Of a stretch of DNA of 64,000 bases, positions 23,036-34,494 are shown in pieces. The notes under the pieces were generated by a model that did not search any database, had not been told where the DNA came from, and saw only the letters and a list, made by a program, of their open reading frames with translations. Made by a program: the position numbers and the translations under genes. The DNA lies in contig CM055095.1 of NCBI GenBank assembly GCA_029204225.1, positions 66,179,940 through 66,243,939 on the forward strand. The letters run 5' to 3'. The DNA is from Diphasiastrum complanatum (Eukaryota > Streptophyta > Lycopodiopsida > Lycopodiales > Lycopodiaceae). How positions within the stretch are numbered: the first letter of the stretch is position 1; every line of letters begins with the position of its first letter.

Positions 23036-23100
23036 TGTTGTAGTCATATTGTGTTGTCTGGAAGAATCACTGTTGGGATATCAGTAGTGATAACCTATCA

Positions 23101-23112
23101 GCTCTGATACCA
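23101..23112 (-). other. Primer-binding site of element G
   Basis: gctctgatacca, minus strand TGGTATCAGAGC, exact initiator-Met tRNA complement directly before the LTR start at 23113. Confidence 0.9.
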
Positions 23113-23940
23113 TGTCGCAGAAGCAGAAAACTCTGTTGGATTTCGCTAGAGCAAAATTGTTTCGTTTTTGTTTTCGTCTTCTTAATCATGAACGATTTTA
23201 TGTCTTTGAATTTTTTTTTGCGGAGAAGCTTTTACAGGATCCTAGACACGCGACTGCACATCACAGAACACATTCTATTCTAGCAATCAAGACACACAGC
23301 ACAAGACAAGAAGATGCACAAAAAAAAAGAGCGATTGTATTATCAACTCAATTTTAGAGCGAGATCATCAATGTCTCGCTCGTTGGCGGAGTGACACTCT
23401 GCTCTTTTGCTGTGTTCTGCTCGTTGGCAGACTTTAATGGACAGCTCTAGTATTTTTATTTTTCTGGTCTACTCGCTACATCTCTCTCTATCTCTTACAG
23501 ATCTCTCTTTCCAGATTTTCTCTTCACATCAGTTTATGATCCAGAGATGATCGTTTTTACCTCCACAGTGTGGAGTTTACAAGATAGCTAAACGTAGAAT
23601 CACAAGACTAGTTAACGCTAATCAACTAGTTAGTTAGTCTCCATCGTTGCCTCTCGTTTCACCTGGGCGTGAAGTTTACGACTCCAAGCCCGTTGAGCTA
23701 CCAGTTGGCAGCGCGAAAGATTCTCCTTTGTTTGTTTCGTAATCTCTCGTTTGCTTTTGTTTCTTTCGTAGTTTGTCGTTTTGCGTCCCTTTGCGGTTTG
23801 CGGTCCTGGAGGTGTGTCTATGATTCACGAATCGTTCGTGCTTTGAGTCAAGGGACATTGACTATCGCGAATCGTTCTCGTTCGACCTTCGTTTCTTGTT
23901 CGTGTTGCAAAAAAATTGCAGGAGTTCACCATTTTTGACA
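23113..23940 (-). repeat. 5' LTR of element G (about 828 bp)
   Basis: Starts tgtcgcag after the primer site and most likely ends tttttgaca at 23940 (inverted TGTC/GACA), where sequence of another Copia element resumes in mid-codon context. It contains palindromic cacgaatcgttcgtg near 23826-23840. A direct repeat of ctcgttggc lies near 23380 and 23428. The right end is inferred, not proved by a second LTR. Confidence 0.65.
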
Positions 23941-24590
23941 CTCCATAGGTGTATCTATGCCTTTACAGTTTTCCATTTGGAATTTCTTGAGCATGGAAAG
24001 TGCATATCTACTTTGGCTTATAAATGCATGACCATTCCAAAAATCTATTTCAAGGCCTAGAATATAGTGAAGAACACCTAAGTCTTGCATCTTAAACTCA
24101 CTACCAAGTGCATGCTTAGTTTCTTCAACTAGCTTCTCATTATTTCCACAATGAATGATATCATCTACATAGATGAGAAGTATAATTACAAAGTTATCTA
24201 CAAACTTATAGTATAGAGAAGGGTCATATTCACTTCGAATAAATTTAGGTGATATGAGATAGGAGTTGTGCCTTGCATACCAAGACCTTGGTGCCTGTTT
24301 CAGTCCATACAGACTTTTGAACAAAAGACAAACTTTTGATTCATCACCTTCCTTCACAAAACCTAGAGGCTGCTCCATGTAAATCTCCTCCTCAAGGTAA
24401 CCATTGAGAAATGCATTTGAAACATCAAGTTGGAACATACTCCATTTGTCAAAACATGCAAGAGATGAGTATTCGGATTGTTACCATCTTTGCAACTGGT
24501 GCAAAGTATCTTCATAATCAAGACCTTTGATTTGTGAGTAGCCTGTGGCACAAATTCTTGCTTTATACTTATTGATAGCATATCCCACGA
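23941..24590 (-). pseudogene. Copia RT fragment F' (inverted relative to element F)
   Basis: Minus strand holds RT: FQLDVSNAFLNGYLEEEIYM, SLYGLKQAPRSWYAR, LLIYVDDIIHCG (the YVDD box is kept) and GVLHYILGLEIDF, ending at GIDTPME where the LTR of element G begins. It is nearly the same protein as element F at 24.7-28.4 kb but runs the opposite way, so the two lie head to head. Its N-terminal RT part (24363-24590) is in another frame. Confidence 0.85.
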
Positions 24591-24738
24591 GTTGAGTACT
24601 CTCTCAAACTCTCTGATTGCCTAAAACTCTTCTAAAAACAAATCAAATCGGTTTAGAAACTCGAGCAACACATTCTACTCTTCAATACCTATCCAACAAG
24701 CTAGAGATCATCAAATTTGGACAATTTCTCATAGAGAA

Positions 24739-25609
24739 AATGTCTTCATCTAGTTCACATTTCTTGGAGCATAGTGAGAGATTAACATCTTCCAATTATG
24801 CAATGTGGAAGATTAGAATGAAATCATTATTGATTCTATAGATGTAATGGACATTGTGAGTGGAGCTGAAGAAGAACCTGCAACACCTAATGAAGCTGCA
24901 TCATTCAATAAAAGAACCAGAATTGCCCTTCATTTCATAAAAATGAATGTCACAAATGAAGTGTTAAGAGAGATCAGTACATGCACCACTGCCAAGGAGG
25001 CTTGGGACACTCTAAAAAAAATCTATGAAATTAAAAATACTTCTAGATTGCTTTCACTTCGAAACCAAATCTTTCTAAGTTATCAGAGAGTAGATGAGAG
25101 TGCTTCATCTTATGTAATGAGAGTAAAGGATCTCGCTGAGGATCATTAGACTTTCATTAAAAGATGGTGGAGATGACAAAGCACTCTTCACCAAGGACAA
25201 GTCAAGAGGCAAGGGCAAAGGTCAACAACACTTCAAGAAGGACAAAGCCAAAGAAGGTGGTGAGGATCAATCCTCACAAGTTGCAACATCCAGTGATAAT
25301 AAGAAGTTGTCAAAGATCAAATGTTTTTTCTGTGGCCAGAAAGGCCACTATGCATCAAACTGTTTCAAGAAGAAAAACCAATCTAAGCAAGCTAACCTTA
25401 CTAATGAGGAAGAGTGTGAGGGTGTTGAGAGTGAAAGAGATGATTCTTTAATGATGTCTAGTTTTTCATCTTTTCCTTTCAAGAATGAAGAAATCTGGTG
25501 GATAGATAGTAGGGCAAGTTCCCATATGTCTAGTTCTAGAAACTCTTTCACAAGTCTCATGCCATATCTAGGTGCAAAAAGATCAATCAGTGTAGAATTA
25601 AAGGAATAG
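24739..25609 (+). pseudogene. Element F gag and protease remnants
   Basis: In pieces: the gag start to 24841, gag middle at 24847-25149 (HFIKMNVTNEVLREI, EAWDTLKKIYE, SRLLSLRNQIF), then after a frameshift the knuckle at 25307 onward (IKCFFCGQKGHYASNCFKKK, a full CCHC) and a protease start (WWIDSRASSHM, where the DSG active site reads DSR). Confidence 0.8.
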
Positions 25610-25624
25610 GTAGTATTCCACTGC

Positions 25625-26672
25625 ATGCATCATCTTCAAAATCTTTCAAGTTTGCATGATGTACTTTATGTACCTAGACCAACCAAAAATCTCATTAGTG
25701 TAGGACATTTGTTTGATAGTGGATTGGATGTCAAGTTTCATGTTGACAAGTGTATAATCTCAAGAGAAAATGAATTTATTGCTAGAGGATCTAGAATTGG
25801 AAAGTTGTACAAACTAGATTCTAGGGAGAGTGCTAATATTTCAGATATTGCTTATGAGACCAAGGTTCAATAGGAGGATCTGTGGCATAAGAGATTGGGA
25901 CATCCCAATTTCAAAGCCATGCAATATATGGTCAAGGAAGGAAAAGTTGTTGGACTACCAAAGACACTGTCAAAGGAGCTTCAACCTTGTGAAGCTTGTG
26001 TTTTGGCAAAATCACACAGAAGGCCTTTTCCAAGATCAAGCATCAAAACACAACATCCATTTGAACTCATGCACTCTGATGTTCATTTCTCTTCAACCAA
26101 AAGCAAAGGAGGAGAAAATTGCTTTGTTACCTTTGTAGATGATTATACCTGATATTCTTGGATCTATATGCTATCTTCTAAAGCCATGGTTTATGCTGTT
26201 TTTCTTACTTTCAAAGCTTATGTAGAAAAGTAGTTTACTTTCAAGTTGAAAGCTTTGAGAAGTGATAGTGGAGGTGAATACACCTCCAATAAGTTTAAAG
26301 ACTTTGTGAGAGAGAGGGAATACAAAGATTTTTTGTTCTTATACTCCTCAGCAAAATGGAGTTGCTGAGAGAAAAAATAGAACTTTGTGTGAATGTGCAA
26401 AAGCCATTAGGCTAGAAGCATCTCTGCCTAAAGAATTTTGGGGAGAAGCAGTTGCATGTGCAAATTATCTTTGTAATAGGCTTTCTAATCTTGCAATAGA
26501 AGGAAGAACACCATTTGAGATGTTGTATAAGAAAAAGCCTAAGGTAGATCATCTTAGGGTCTTTGATTGTGTATGCTTTGTGCATGTACCTTTAGAGACT
26601 AAGAAGAAGGATGATCCTAGTGCTGTTAAAGGAATTTTTGTAGGATATGCTTCTACTAAAAAAAGCATATAA
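25625..26672 (+). pseudogene. Element F pre-integrase and integrase remnants
   Basis: KNLISVGHLFDSGLDVKF, then LWHKRLGHPNFKAM (stop in between), CEACVLAKSHRRPFPRSS (zinc site) and LMHSDVHFSS (first catalytic Asp). ALRSDSGGEYTSNKF and TPQQNGVAERKNRTL also lie in the region but are split by stops and a frameshift near 26150-26340. A late block AIRLEASLPKEFWGEAVACA is open at 26385-26672. Confidence 0.8.
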
Positions 26673-26925
26673 AGTATATCTTCTCTCTACTAACAAGAAT
26701 GTTGTAAGTAGAGATGTGATCTTTCATGAAGATCAAAAGTTTAACTTGGATGAAGCACATATCAAGGAGTCTCATACAAGGTCTATAATCATCAATCTTG
26801 ATGCTTCTCAAGAAGTGGTGAGGCTGAGGCTTGAGGAGGAGCAACTTCAAGCACCTACACCATGAAGATCTACAAGAGAAAGATCTGAGCCAAGAAGGCT
26901 TACATATGATGAGGAAGGAAGGCAA

Positions 26926-28334
26926 GTGGAAGGTGAAACTTCCTATTATGTTCTCTTCATATCAAATGAAGAGCCTAAAGATCTCCAAGAGGCACTTCAA
27001 TCCAAGAAGTGGGTTGAAGCAATGACCCAAGAGTTTGAAGCCTTGATGTCAAACAACACATGGGAGCTTGTGGAGCCACCAAACAACATGCATGTAATTG
27101 GATGTAAGTGGGTTTTCAGGATCAAGTATAACAATGATGGATCCATCAACAAATATAAAACAAGACTTTGTGCTAAAAGCTACTCTCAAATCAAAGGTCT
27201 TGACTATGGAGGATGTTTTAGCTTGATGTTTCTAATAACTTTCTCAATGGTTACTTTGAGGAGAAGATTTACATGGAGCAACCACCTGGATTTTTGAAAG
27301 AAGGTGAAGAATCAAAAGTTTGTCTTTTGTTCAAAAGTCTCTATGGACTAAAACAAGCACCAAGGTCTTGGTATGAAAGGCTCAACTCCTTTCTCATATC
27401 ACTCGGATTTTGTCTTAGTGAATATGACCCCTCTTTGTATATTAAGTTTGTAAGTAACTTTGTAGTTATTCTTCTCGTCTATGTAGATGATATCATTCTT
27501 TGTGAAAATAATGAGAAGCTAGTTGAAGAAACTAAGCATGCACTTGGTAGTGAATTTAAGATGCAAGACTTAGGAGTTCTTCACTATATTTTAGGCCTTG
27601 AAATTGACTTTTGGAAAGGTCATGCCTTCATAAGTCAAAGTAGATATGCACTTTCCATGCTCAAGAAATTTCAAATGGAAAACTGTAAAGGCATAGATAC
27701 ACCAATGGAGCACATTGTAAAAGTTCCTATGAAAGATGATGAAAAAACCTTTGAGGACATCGCTCTTTATAGGAGTCTTATTGGCTCACTTATATGGTTA
27801 ACTGTGACAAGGCCTGATCTAAGCTTTAGTGTGCATAAGCTAAGTCAACACATGCAGAATCCAAAGATATATCATTGGAAGTTGGCTAAAAGAATCTTGA
27901 GGTATATATCTTCTACCTTAGACTATGGATTAATCTACAAAGGAGAAGATCTGACTTTGGTTGCTTTTTCAGATTCAGATTTTGCAAGATACGGGTTGGA
28001 TAGAAAATCCACAAGTGCTTACACAATTTTTCTTGGAGGGAATCTAGTTTCTTGGCTATCAAAGAAGCAAGCAACTATATCCTTATCATCTTGTGAAGCT
28101 GAATATCTTACAACCACAACAAAAGAGATTTTATGGATCAAAAGGCTACTCTTGGAGCTAAAGTGTTATGGAGATGAAGACCCTCCAATTATAAAAATTG
28201 ATAGCATCTCAACTCAGGCTCTTGCAAATAATCCTGTATTCCATGCAAGGAGCAAACACATCAAGGTAGCTCATCATTTTGTAAGAGAAAAAGTTATTGG
28301 GAGAGAGATCTTATTGGAGCATGTTGAATCTTAA
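26926..28334 (+). pseudogene. Element F reverse transcriptase and RNase H
   Basis: The RT start (NNTWELVEPPNN, GCKWVFRIKYNNDGSINKY) is open from 26926 and then broken by the deletion near 27205. A single frame at 27273-28334 covers MEQPPGF, SLYGLKQAPRSWYERLNSF, LLVYVDDIILCE (YVDD intact), the RNase H blocks AFSDSDFARYGLDRKST and SLSSCEAEYLT, and HARSKHIKVAHHFVREKV. It stops just before the end (a stop replaces the residue after HVES), with LLTKPLL beyond. Confidence 0.85.
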
Positions 28335-28454
28335 AATTGTGTTGCAGATCTTCTCACCAAGCCATTGCTCAAGAATGTTTTTATCAAGATGAGGTCTAAC
28401 CTTGGCCTAATTTCAAAGTCTATGTTGGATAGGAACATATATTTTAAGGAGGAG

Positions 28455-29358
28455 TGTGAAGATTAGTAAAATTATATCTTCCTATCGCGAGTTTTGGGGC
28501 CATGCTATTGTTTCTCTATGGAATTTCTTGAGTGAACACTCTAAAGACTTGGAATCATTAGGGCAACCCTGCTCTAGGCCTCAGATCATGCTCAAATCGA
28601 TCCACAGGCGAGTTAGATCAAACAAAAATCAGTGTGGGGAGGTGCGGTCGCAGACAAGGAGGCCGCGGATTGTTCGTGGAACCAGGGTGAGAGCGTAGCG
28701 CTTCAAAGTGGACAGTGTCTACAAGACTCTCCATTGGTGCACATAAGTGCTCAAATCTGTTGGATAGAGGAGTTACAAGATTGACGACTCAGATTGTGCT
28801 ACTTAGAAGGGATATCCATGGTTGGATCAGATTCAACCATTGGATGGAGTCTGAAGGGTTGTTGAAGAGGGCCCTGAAGAAGTGAAGTGAATTTTAGCCT
28901 TCAACTTCATTAAAAATTTTCATACTAAAATTGGAGTTGGGTCCCTTCACAAGTGAAGAGTGAAGTTTCTTCAAGGTGAAGAAACAATTCAAAAACTAGA
29001 AAAGTCCCTATTTTTGGGTCCTTTGCCCGTTTTGACCCAAACGAAAGGCTATAACCTCCAAACAAAGGGCACCCGGACTGTACCTACAAGTACGGTACAG
29101 CAAAACAGAGTGATTGCAGTGGAGAAAGTGTTCAGATTATGCCAGAAGTGATTTCACCATTCCACTGGGCATGTTGTTGAGAGTTGACGACTGAGTGCAT
29201 TTCGGAAGGCGACGTCGATTTGGCTTTCAAATTGGTGGAAAAGTGGCGAGTGGCCTGGTAAGGGAAAAAGTACAGGTCATTATCTTCAACTTATGACATC
29301 ACTGTTGGCCTCGGCATACTGTTTTTAGCCTACGGCAGAAGTTTCAAGCAGTTTTGCG
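28455..29358 (+). repeat. 3' LTR of element F (start only) and following non-coding DNA
   Basis: tgtgaagatt directly after the polypurine tract marks the LTR start at 28455. Its end is not visible. Near 29077-29099 ctgtacc..ggtacag forms a 7-bp-stem hairpin. The next Copia gag starts at 29359 without a recognisable primer site between. Confidence 0.5.
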
Positions 29359-31650
29359 ATGGCAAACATGGGAGAGTCCATTGTGAGTGAAAGTAACAAA
29401 TTGGACGAGATTTCTAACTATGCAGTGTGGAAATTCAAAATGAAAAACATACTGATGGAGAAAGACATGTGGGAAGTCGTCACAAGTGATGAGAAAAGGC
29501 TGCCAAATGAAGTAGATATCAACGTGTTTGACAAAAAGATGAGGAAAGCTTTGACCTTCATTAACTTGTCAGTGAAGGATCACATCATTACCCACATTTG
29601 TGATGTTGTTACACCTACACAGGCATGGGATGTGCTGAAGGAGCATTCGAGACTTCAAATCCATCAGGAATCATGTTTCTGAAGTCAAAGTTGAATAGTG
29701 CCCGCATGAAACAAGGAGAGCATATTCAGACGTACATGACCAGAATCAAGACAATGAGAGATGAACTGCATTCTATTGGTGAGCACATACGTGTTGTGGA
29801 GCTAGTGCACAATGCATTGTGCGGCATTGCAGAATCCTATTAGATGTTTGTGAGCGGAATAGCATCAAGAGAAAGATTGCCAACCTTTGACGAGCTCACA
29901 GGAATCTTGATACAGGAAGAGCAATGACGAGAAATGGTGAAAGCTAGACGTCAAAATACTGACGATCAGGCACTTGCGACCTGCCAAAAACAAGGCAAGG
30001 GCAAGGGCAAGGGCAAGAAGAAGTCTAAGTAGCAATTTGCCAAGTCTTAGGAGGACGAGGGATCTTCCAGTAAAACTAAGAAGAAAGGCAAGTGCTTCCA
30101 TTGTGGTAAAAAGGGCCATTGGAAGAGTGAATGTCGCAAATTCCTGGCAGAACAAGGCAAGGGAAAACCAAAACAAGCACGTAACCTTGTTGATGAGGGT
30201 GAGATTGAAGACTCTAGCATCTTCATATCTACGTTGTCATCTAATCAAGTTGATCAAACATGGTATATTGACTCGGGAGCCACAAGACACATGACAGGTA
30301 ACAAGAATTGGTTCAATAGTTTGAAGGTGTTGGATAATGGAACATTTGTTTCACAAGCAAATGGTGAGGTGTGCAAGATCAAGGGGATAGGCACCGTTGC
30401 AATCCAACTACCTGATGGCAAAAGCAGGATGATCAGGGAGGTACTTTACATACCAGGCTTGAAGAAAAATCTACTTTCTATTGGAATCATTACTGATCAA
30501 AAGCTGAAAGTAGAATTCGCCCATGATCGTTGCTTTGTGAAAAATGTGAACCAAAAGTTCAAAGTTATTGCGGATGGAGTAAGAGAGCCCAATACAAAAT
30601 TGTACAGGTTGAATGCTACAATTAGTGGGCAACACGGACTTGTATCATCCATTCCATCACAAACTGAGTTGTGGCATAAGAGACTTGGTCACTTGAACTT
30701 GGGAAGCCTCAGTTTGATGAGAAAATTGGAGATGGTAATAGGATTGCCTACCATAGAAGATCACTTGAAATCGATGTGCGAATCCTGTGTATATGGGAAG
30801 CAGCATCGAGAGAAGTTCAATAAAGAGGGTGTTGCAAGAGCAAAGAATATCCTGGATTTAATCCACACAGATTTATGCGTGCCTATGAGGACCATGTCCT
30901 TAGGTAAAGCCTTCTATTTCATGACCTTTATTGATGATATGTCACGTAAGACGTGGATCTACTTCTTGAAAAAGAAATCAGATGCATTTGATAACTTCAA
31001 GAGCTTTAAAGCATTGGTCAAAAATTAGATAGGTAGGAAGATCAAAGTCCTAAGATCAGATAGTGGAGGTGAGTACAAGTCTAATGACTTCAATGATCTT
31101 TGTGATCAATGTGGAATTAAAATACAATTTACGCAAGCTCATACTCCTGCTCTCAATGGTGTAGCTGAGTGCAAGAATCGTACGATTGTGGAAAGTGCCA
31201 GATCTATGCTAGCTGAGATGAAACTACCAAAAGATTTTTGGTCAGAAGCATGTAGCATGACAGTCTATCTTCAAAATAGAAGTCCTACCATTGCCATACC
31301 AAAGATAACACCTGAGGAAGCATTCACGAAGAAGAAGCCAAAGGTGAACCACTTGTGAATCTTTGGATGTAAGGCCTTTGTACACATTCCTAAGGAAGAG
31401 AGACATAAACTTGATGTAAAAGCTATCAAGTGCATATTCCTAGGATATGATGATCGTGTGAAGGGCTATAGATGTTTTGATCCAGTCAAAAACAAAATCC
31501 ATATAAGCCGTGATGTTATCTTTAATGAATCCAAGATGTATGAAGACGAGGATGCTGAGAAGATAGAAACATCCATTGGGAAAGATGGTATAGTGAGGAT
31601 ACTACCTGATGATGATCCATGGAAATGAAACCTTCTCCTGCCCTCCACGC
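29359..31650 (+). mobile_element. Copia element H, 5' half only (gag to integrase)
   Basis: Gag at 29359-29860 in two frames (ISNYAVWKFKMKNILMEKDM, QAWDVLKEH, MKQGEHIQTYMTRIKTMRDEL). The CCHC knuckle is near 30090-30135 (KCFHCGKKGHWKSECRK). Protease to integrase is at 30234-31028: WYIDSGATRHMTG (DSG intact), LLSIGIITDQ, LWHKRLGHLNLGSL, CESCVYGKQHREKF, LIHTDLCVPM, ending in TAG. The second Asp block (KVLRSDSGGEYKSNDF) and the CKNRTIVESARSML block follow to about 31500, then a VISRDVIF-like block to 31650. The RT half is gone. A lineage distinct from elements A-F. Confidence 0.85.
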
Positions 31651-31898
31651 TCCAAAGAGTACCAGCGAGATCATGCAAGTATCCAGAAGTATAGATATCT
31701 GATCTGATGACATGATGTTAGCAAATACATTTTAGGTCATGGCTAATCTGCCACTCTTGTAATTCTCTGATTAGTTGTAGATGCTTAATCACTCTAATCT
31801 CAGATTTACATAGAGCGTCTATACTTACTAGATGATACTTGACATATAGATTAACAGAATACATCCTAGACATACATTCATGAGAGAAGTGTATCTCT
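31651..31898. other. Non-coding junction
   Basis: Sequence between the truncated Copia element H and the duplicated block. Nothing recognised. Confidence 0.4.
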
Positions 31899-32650
31899 CT
31901 CACGCCAACGCACTGCGTGGATTTGCATGCAGTGCTTGAAGAAATCAGAGAAAGATCAATATAGACGATTTTTCTTGTTGTGTCTGATCTCGAATGCAAA
32001 TGCGTCTGATGTTATTCGTATGTCTGAGCTTTCTTGTTCATTTGAATTTCGCACCTTGGTTGAAACTATGTTGAATGCTACATTAATTTTATAAACGTAG
32101 ATCAACAGTGCCTGACTAAATTCTGGAGGATTGTAGGAGTGATTCAGCTGGCAATGTCCAGCGATCGCAGCTGAACTCCATCCAAAGTGCAAGAGAATCG
32201 TGGTTCCTTCGCGAAAGCTTCACGACTACGAAATCCCCTTTCATTCTCATCAGTCCATCTGTGTGCAAAGACAATTCTATCTAGGATCTGAAGATCCAAC
32301 TGTCTGCTAGTAAAGCGAGATGATCACTAGAACCGTATTTCTCCCACGCCAGCGCACTACATGGATTTGCATGTAGTGCTTGAAGAATCAGAGAAAGATC
32401 AATATAGATGATTTTTCTTGTCGTGTCTGATCTCGAATGCAAATGTGTCTACTGTTACTTGTGTGTCTGAGTTTTCTTGTTCATTTTAATTCCGCACCTT
32501 GGTTGAAACTATGTTGAATACTGCATTAATTTTATAAACGTAGATCAGTGGTGCCTGACTACACTCTGGAGGACTGTAGGAGTGATTTAGCCGGCAATGT
32601 CCAGCGATCGCATCTGAACTCTATCCGAATCGCAAGAGAGTCCTGGTTGA
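31899..32650. repeat. Direct duplication, about 307 bp, offset 445 bp
   Basis: 31899-32205 and 32344-32650 are about 85-90% alike by eye (acgccaacgcactg, gcttgaag.aatcagagaaagatcaatatag, accttggttgaaactatgttgaa, caatgtccagcgatcgca). Each is non-coding. They lie at the 3' side of the Gypsy element and may come from its LTR or untranslated region. Confidence 0.8.
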
Positions 32651-32808
32651 GTCACAGTCGCGACAGTTTCACTAAGGTTTTGCGATTTCTTCACCGATTC
32701 TCATCAGTGGCATGTAGAGCATATCACACTCATCAAATTTTTGCTGATCCACCTTTGCCAATGATTTGTCTGGTTGGCCCCTCATTAGGTAGTCAACTAT
32801 ATTGGCTG

Positions 32809-33285
32809 CTATGTCAACGTAAAATAAAGAAGCATCGGGTAGCTCATCATCGGGTTAGATTGCAATCTCCTTTCCTTGATACGCGATACATGATCTGCCA
32901 TGTAGTGTTGTTTTCCCTTTCGAACCACTGTCCAAAAATCAAACTCTAACAATAGAAGTAGCCATCGAGTGATTCTCCCTGTGTTGCAGGTTTTGTTAAC
33001 AAGATAGAGCAAGGGTTGATGGTCCGTAAAAAAGACAAAGTGTGTGGCCATCAGGTAATAACGAAACTTCTTAACCGCACATATCATTGTCAGTGCTTCC
33101 CGCTTTGTGGTTAAATTATTCATTTCTGTATCACTAAGCTGTCGACTTTCAAATCGAATCAGAAAATCTTTTTTGTGTTCTCCTGACTGGCTTAAGACTG
33201 CTGCAACTGCATACTTCGATGCGTCCGTATGCACATAAAACTCAATGGACCAATTGGGTGGATGTAGGATTGGTGCTGAGACCAA
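32809..33285 (-). pseudogene. Gypsy RNase H domain
   Basis: FYVHTDASKYAVAAVLSQ (first catalytic Asp), TTKREALTMICAVKKFRYYL (catalytic Glu) and FVFFTDHQPLLYL (third Asp), then NTGRITRWLLLLLEFDF and MADHVSRI. This is the typical Ty3/Gypsy RNase H order; the domain itself is nearly intact. Confidence 0.9.
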
Positions 33286-33299
33286 TGCATCTTTAAGTT

Positions 33300-34080
33300 T
33301 TTGGAAAGCCTTTAGGATTTTCTCATTCCAATGTGGATCCGTTGTGAGTTTGTAAATTGGTCATGCCAACTCCGCAAAATTTGGAATGAAAATCCTGTAA
33401 TAGTTAGCATGACCCATAAAAATGTAGACCTCGTGGATCGTTCCAGGAGGTGGTAGATCAACAATGATCCTGATTTTTTATAGGTTTGTGGCGATCCCAT
33501 GTCTATACACTATACGGCCGAGAATCAAGCCATGTGTAACCCAAAATTGACATTTTTCTGGATTCAAGGAGATCTGGAATTCGCGACATTTTTTTGTAGC
33601 ACCTTCTCTAGATTGGATAAGTGTTCAGAATCTGGTCCATGTACGCACAGATCGTCCAAGAAAATTTCCAGAATTTTTTGCAAATACTCTTTGAATGCCG
33701 CCTGTATGACTCACTGGAAGGTACTTGGGGCATTACAAAGTCCGAATGGCATCAGTGTATAGCCATAGGTTCTTCATTTCGTGGCAAATGATGTCTTATA
33801 CTGGTCTTGGGGTGCTATCTTCACTTGGTTGTAACTGCTAAAGCCGTCTAAAAAACTGTAGGCTTCGGCTCCAGCTACTCTGTCAAGGACACTTTCCGTA
33901 AAGGGCAAAGGAAGATGATCCTTTTTGGTGACTGCGTTTAGCACCTTCAGATTCACACATATTCGAATTTTTCCATTCTTCTTGGGTACTATAACTATCG
34001 GCGATACCTATTTAGTGTGTTCAATTTTGTAAATGAAATCTGCATCTAACAGCTTCTGCAATTTCTGCTTGATTAGTTCC
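33300..34080 (-). pseudogene. Gypsy reverse transcriptase
   Basis: At 33774-33956: LKVLNAVTKKDHLPLPF, SFLDGFSSYNQVKIAP and TSFATK. Further left, in other frames, YTLMPFGLCNAPSTFQ and an active-site block reading IFLDDLCVHG (YxDD with the Tyr changed to Phe) near 33640-33760. Upstream near 33980 a VPKKNGKIRICV-like block. Several stops. Confidence 0.8.
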
Positions 34081-34494
34081 GTGTAGTTTGGGTTGCAGCG
34101 GTAGTAATGACTCACCTTGGGGGCTGCTCCATCCACCAAGGGTATGGTGTGTTGGACTACTGTTGGTGGGATTCCCTTCAGATCACTGTAATTCTAGGCA
34201 AAACAATTCCTATACTCTACCAACAATGATCGTAGCCGCTTGAATTGTGTGGGTGTTACCTGTTCCCCCACATGCACTATCTTTTCTTCTTCACCTAGCT
34301 CGGTAAGATTCATTGGTTACGTTTGTGCAGGTCCCTTGAAGACTTGTTACGTTGGTGTTTGACTTTGATCAGGTTCTCACTGGGCTTGTGACAACATAAT
34401 TACCACATCGTCCAAGGTATAATTTTTGAAAGTCTCAGACATCTCGTGAATGGGTGCTCGTTGAAATTTCTCCTTCAGCATATTGATCTTAGCC

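Larger units (their letters stand above)
24739..28454 (+). mobile_element. Copia element F, near full-length internal region, decayed
   Basis: Plus strand, gag to RNase H plus a polypurine tract (ttttaaggaggag, 28442-28454). The 5' LTR and primer site are missing; the head-to-head fragment F' sits there instead. Gag starts at ATG 24739 (SEHFL-type start, NYAMWKIRMKSLL) with a stop at 24839-24841. Integrase has several stops. RT lacks about 75-80 bp near 27205, between GLDYG and the FLNG block. The 3' part (27273-28334) is the best preserved. Confidence 0.85.

Noticed and set aside
31899..32650. LTR pair of the Gypsy element
   Set aside because: Both copies lie on the same side of the coding region and no primer site lies next to them.
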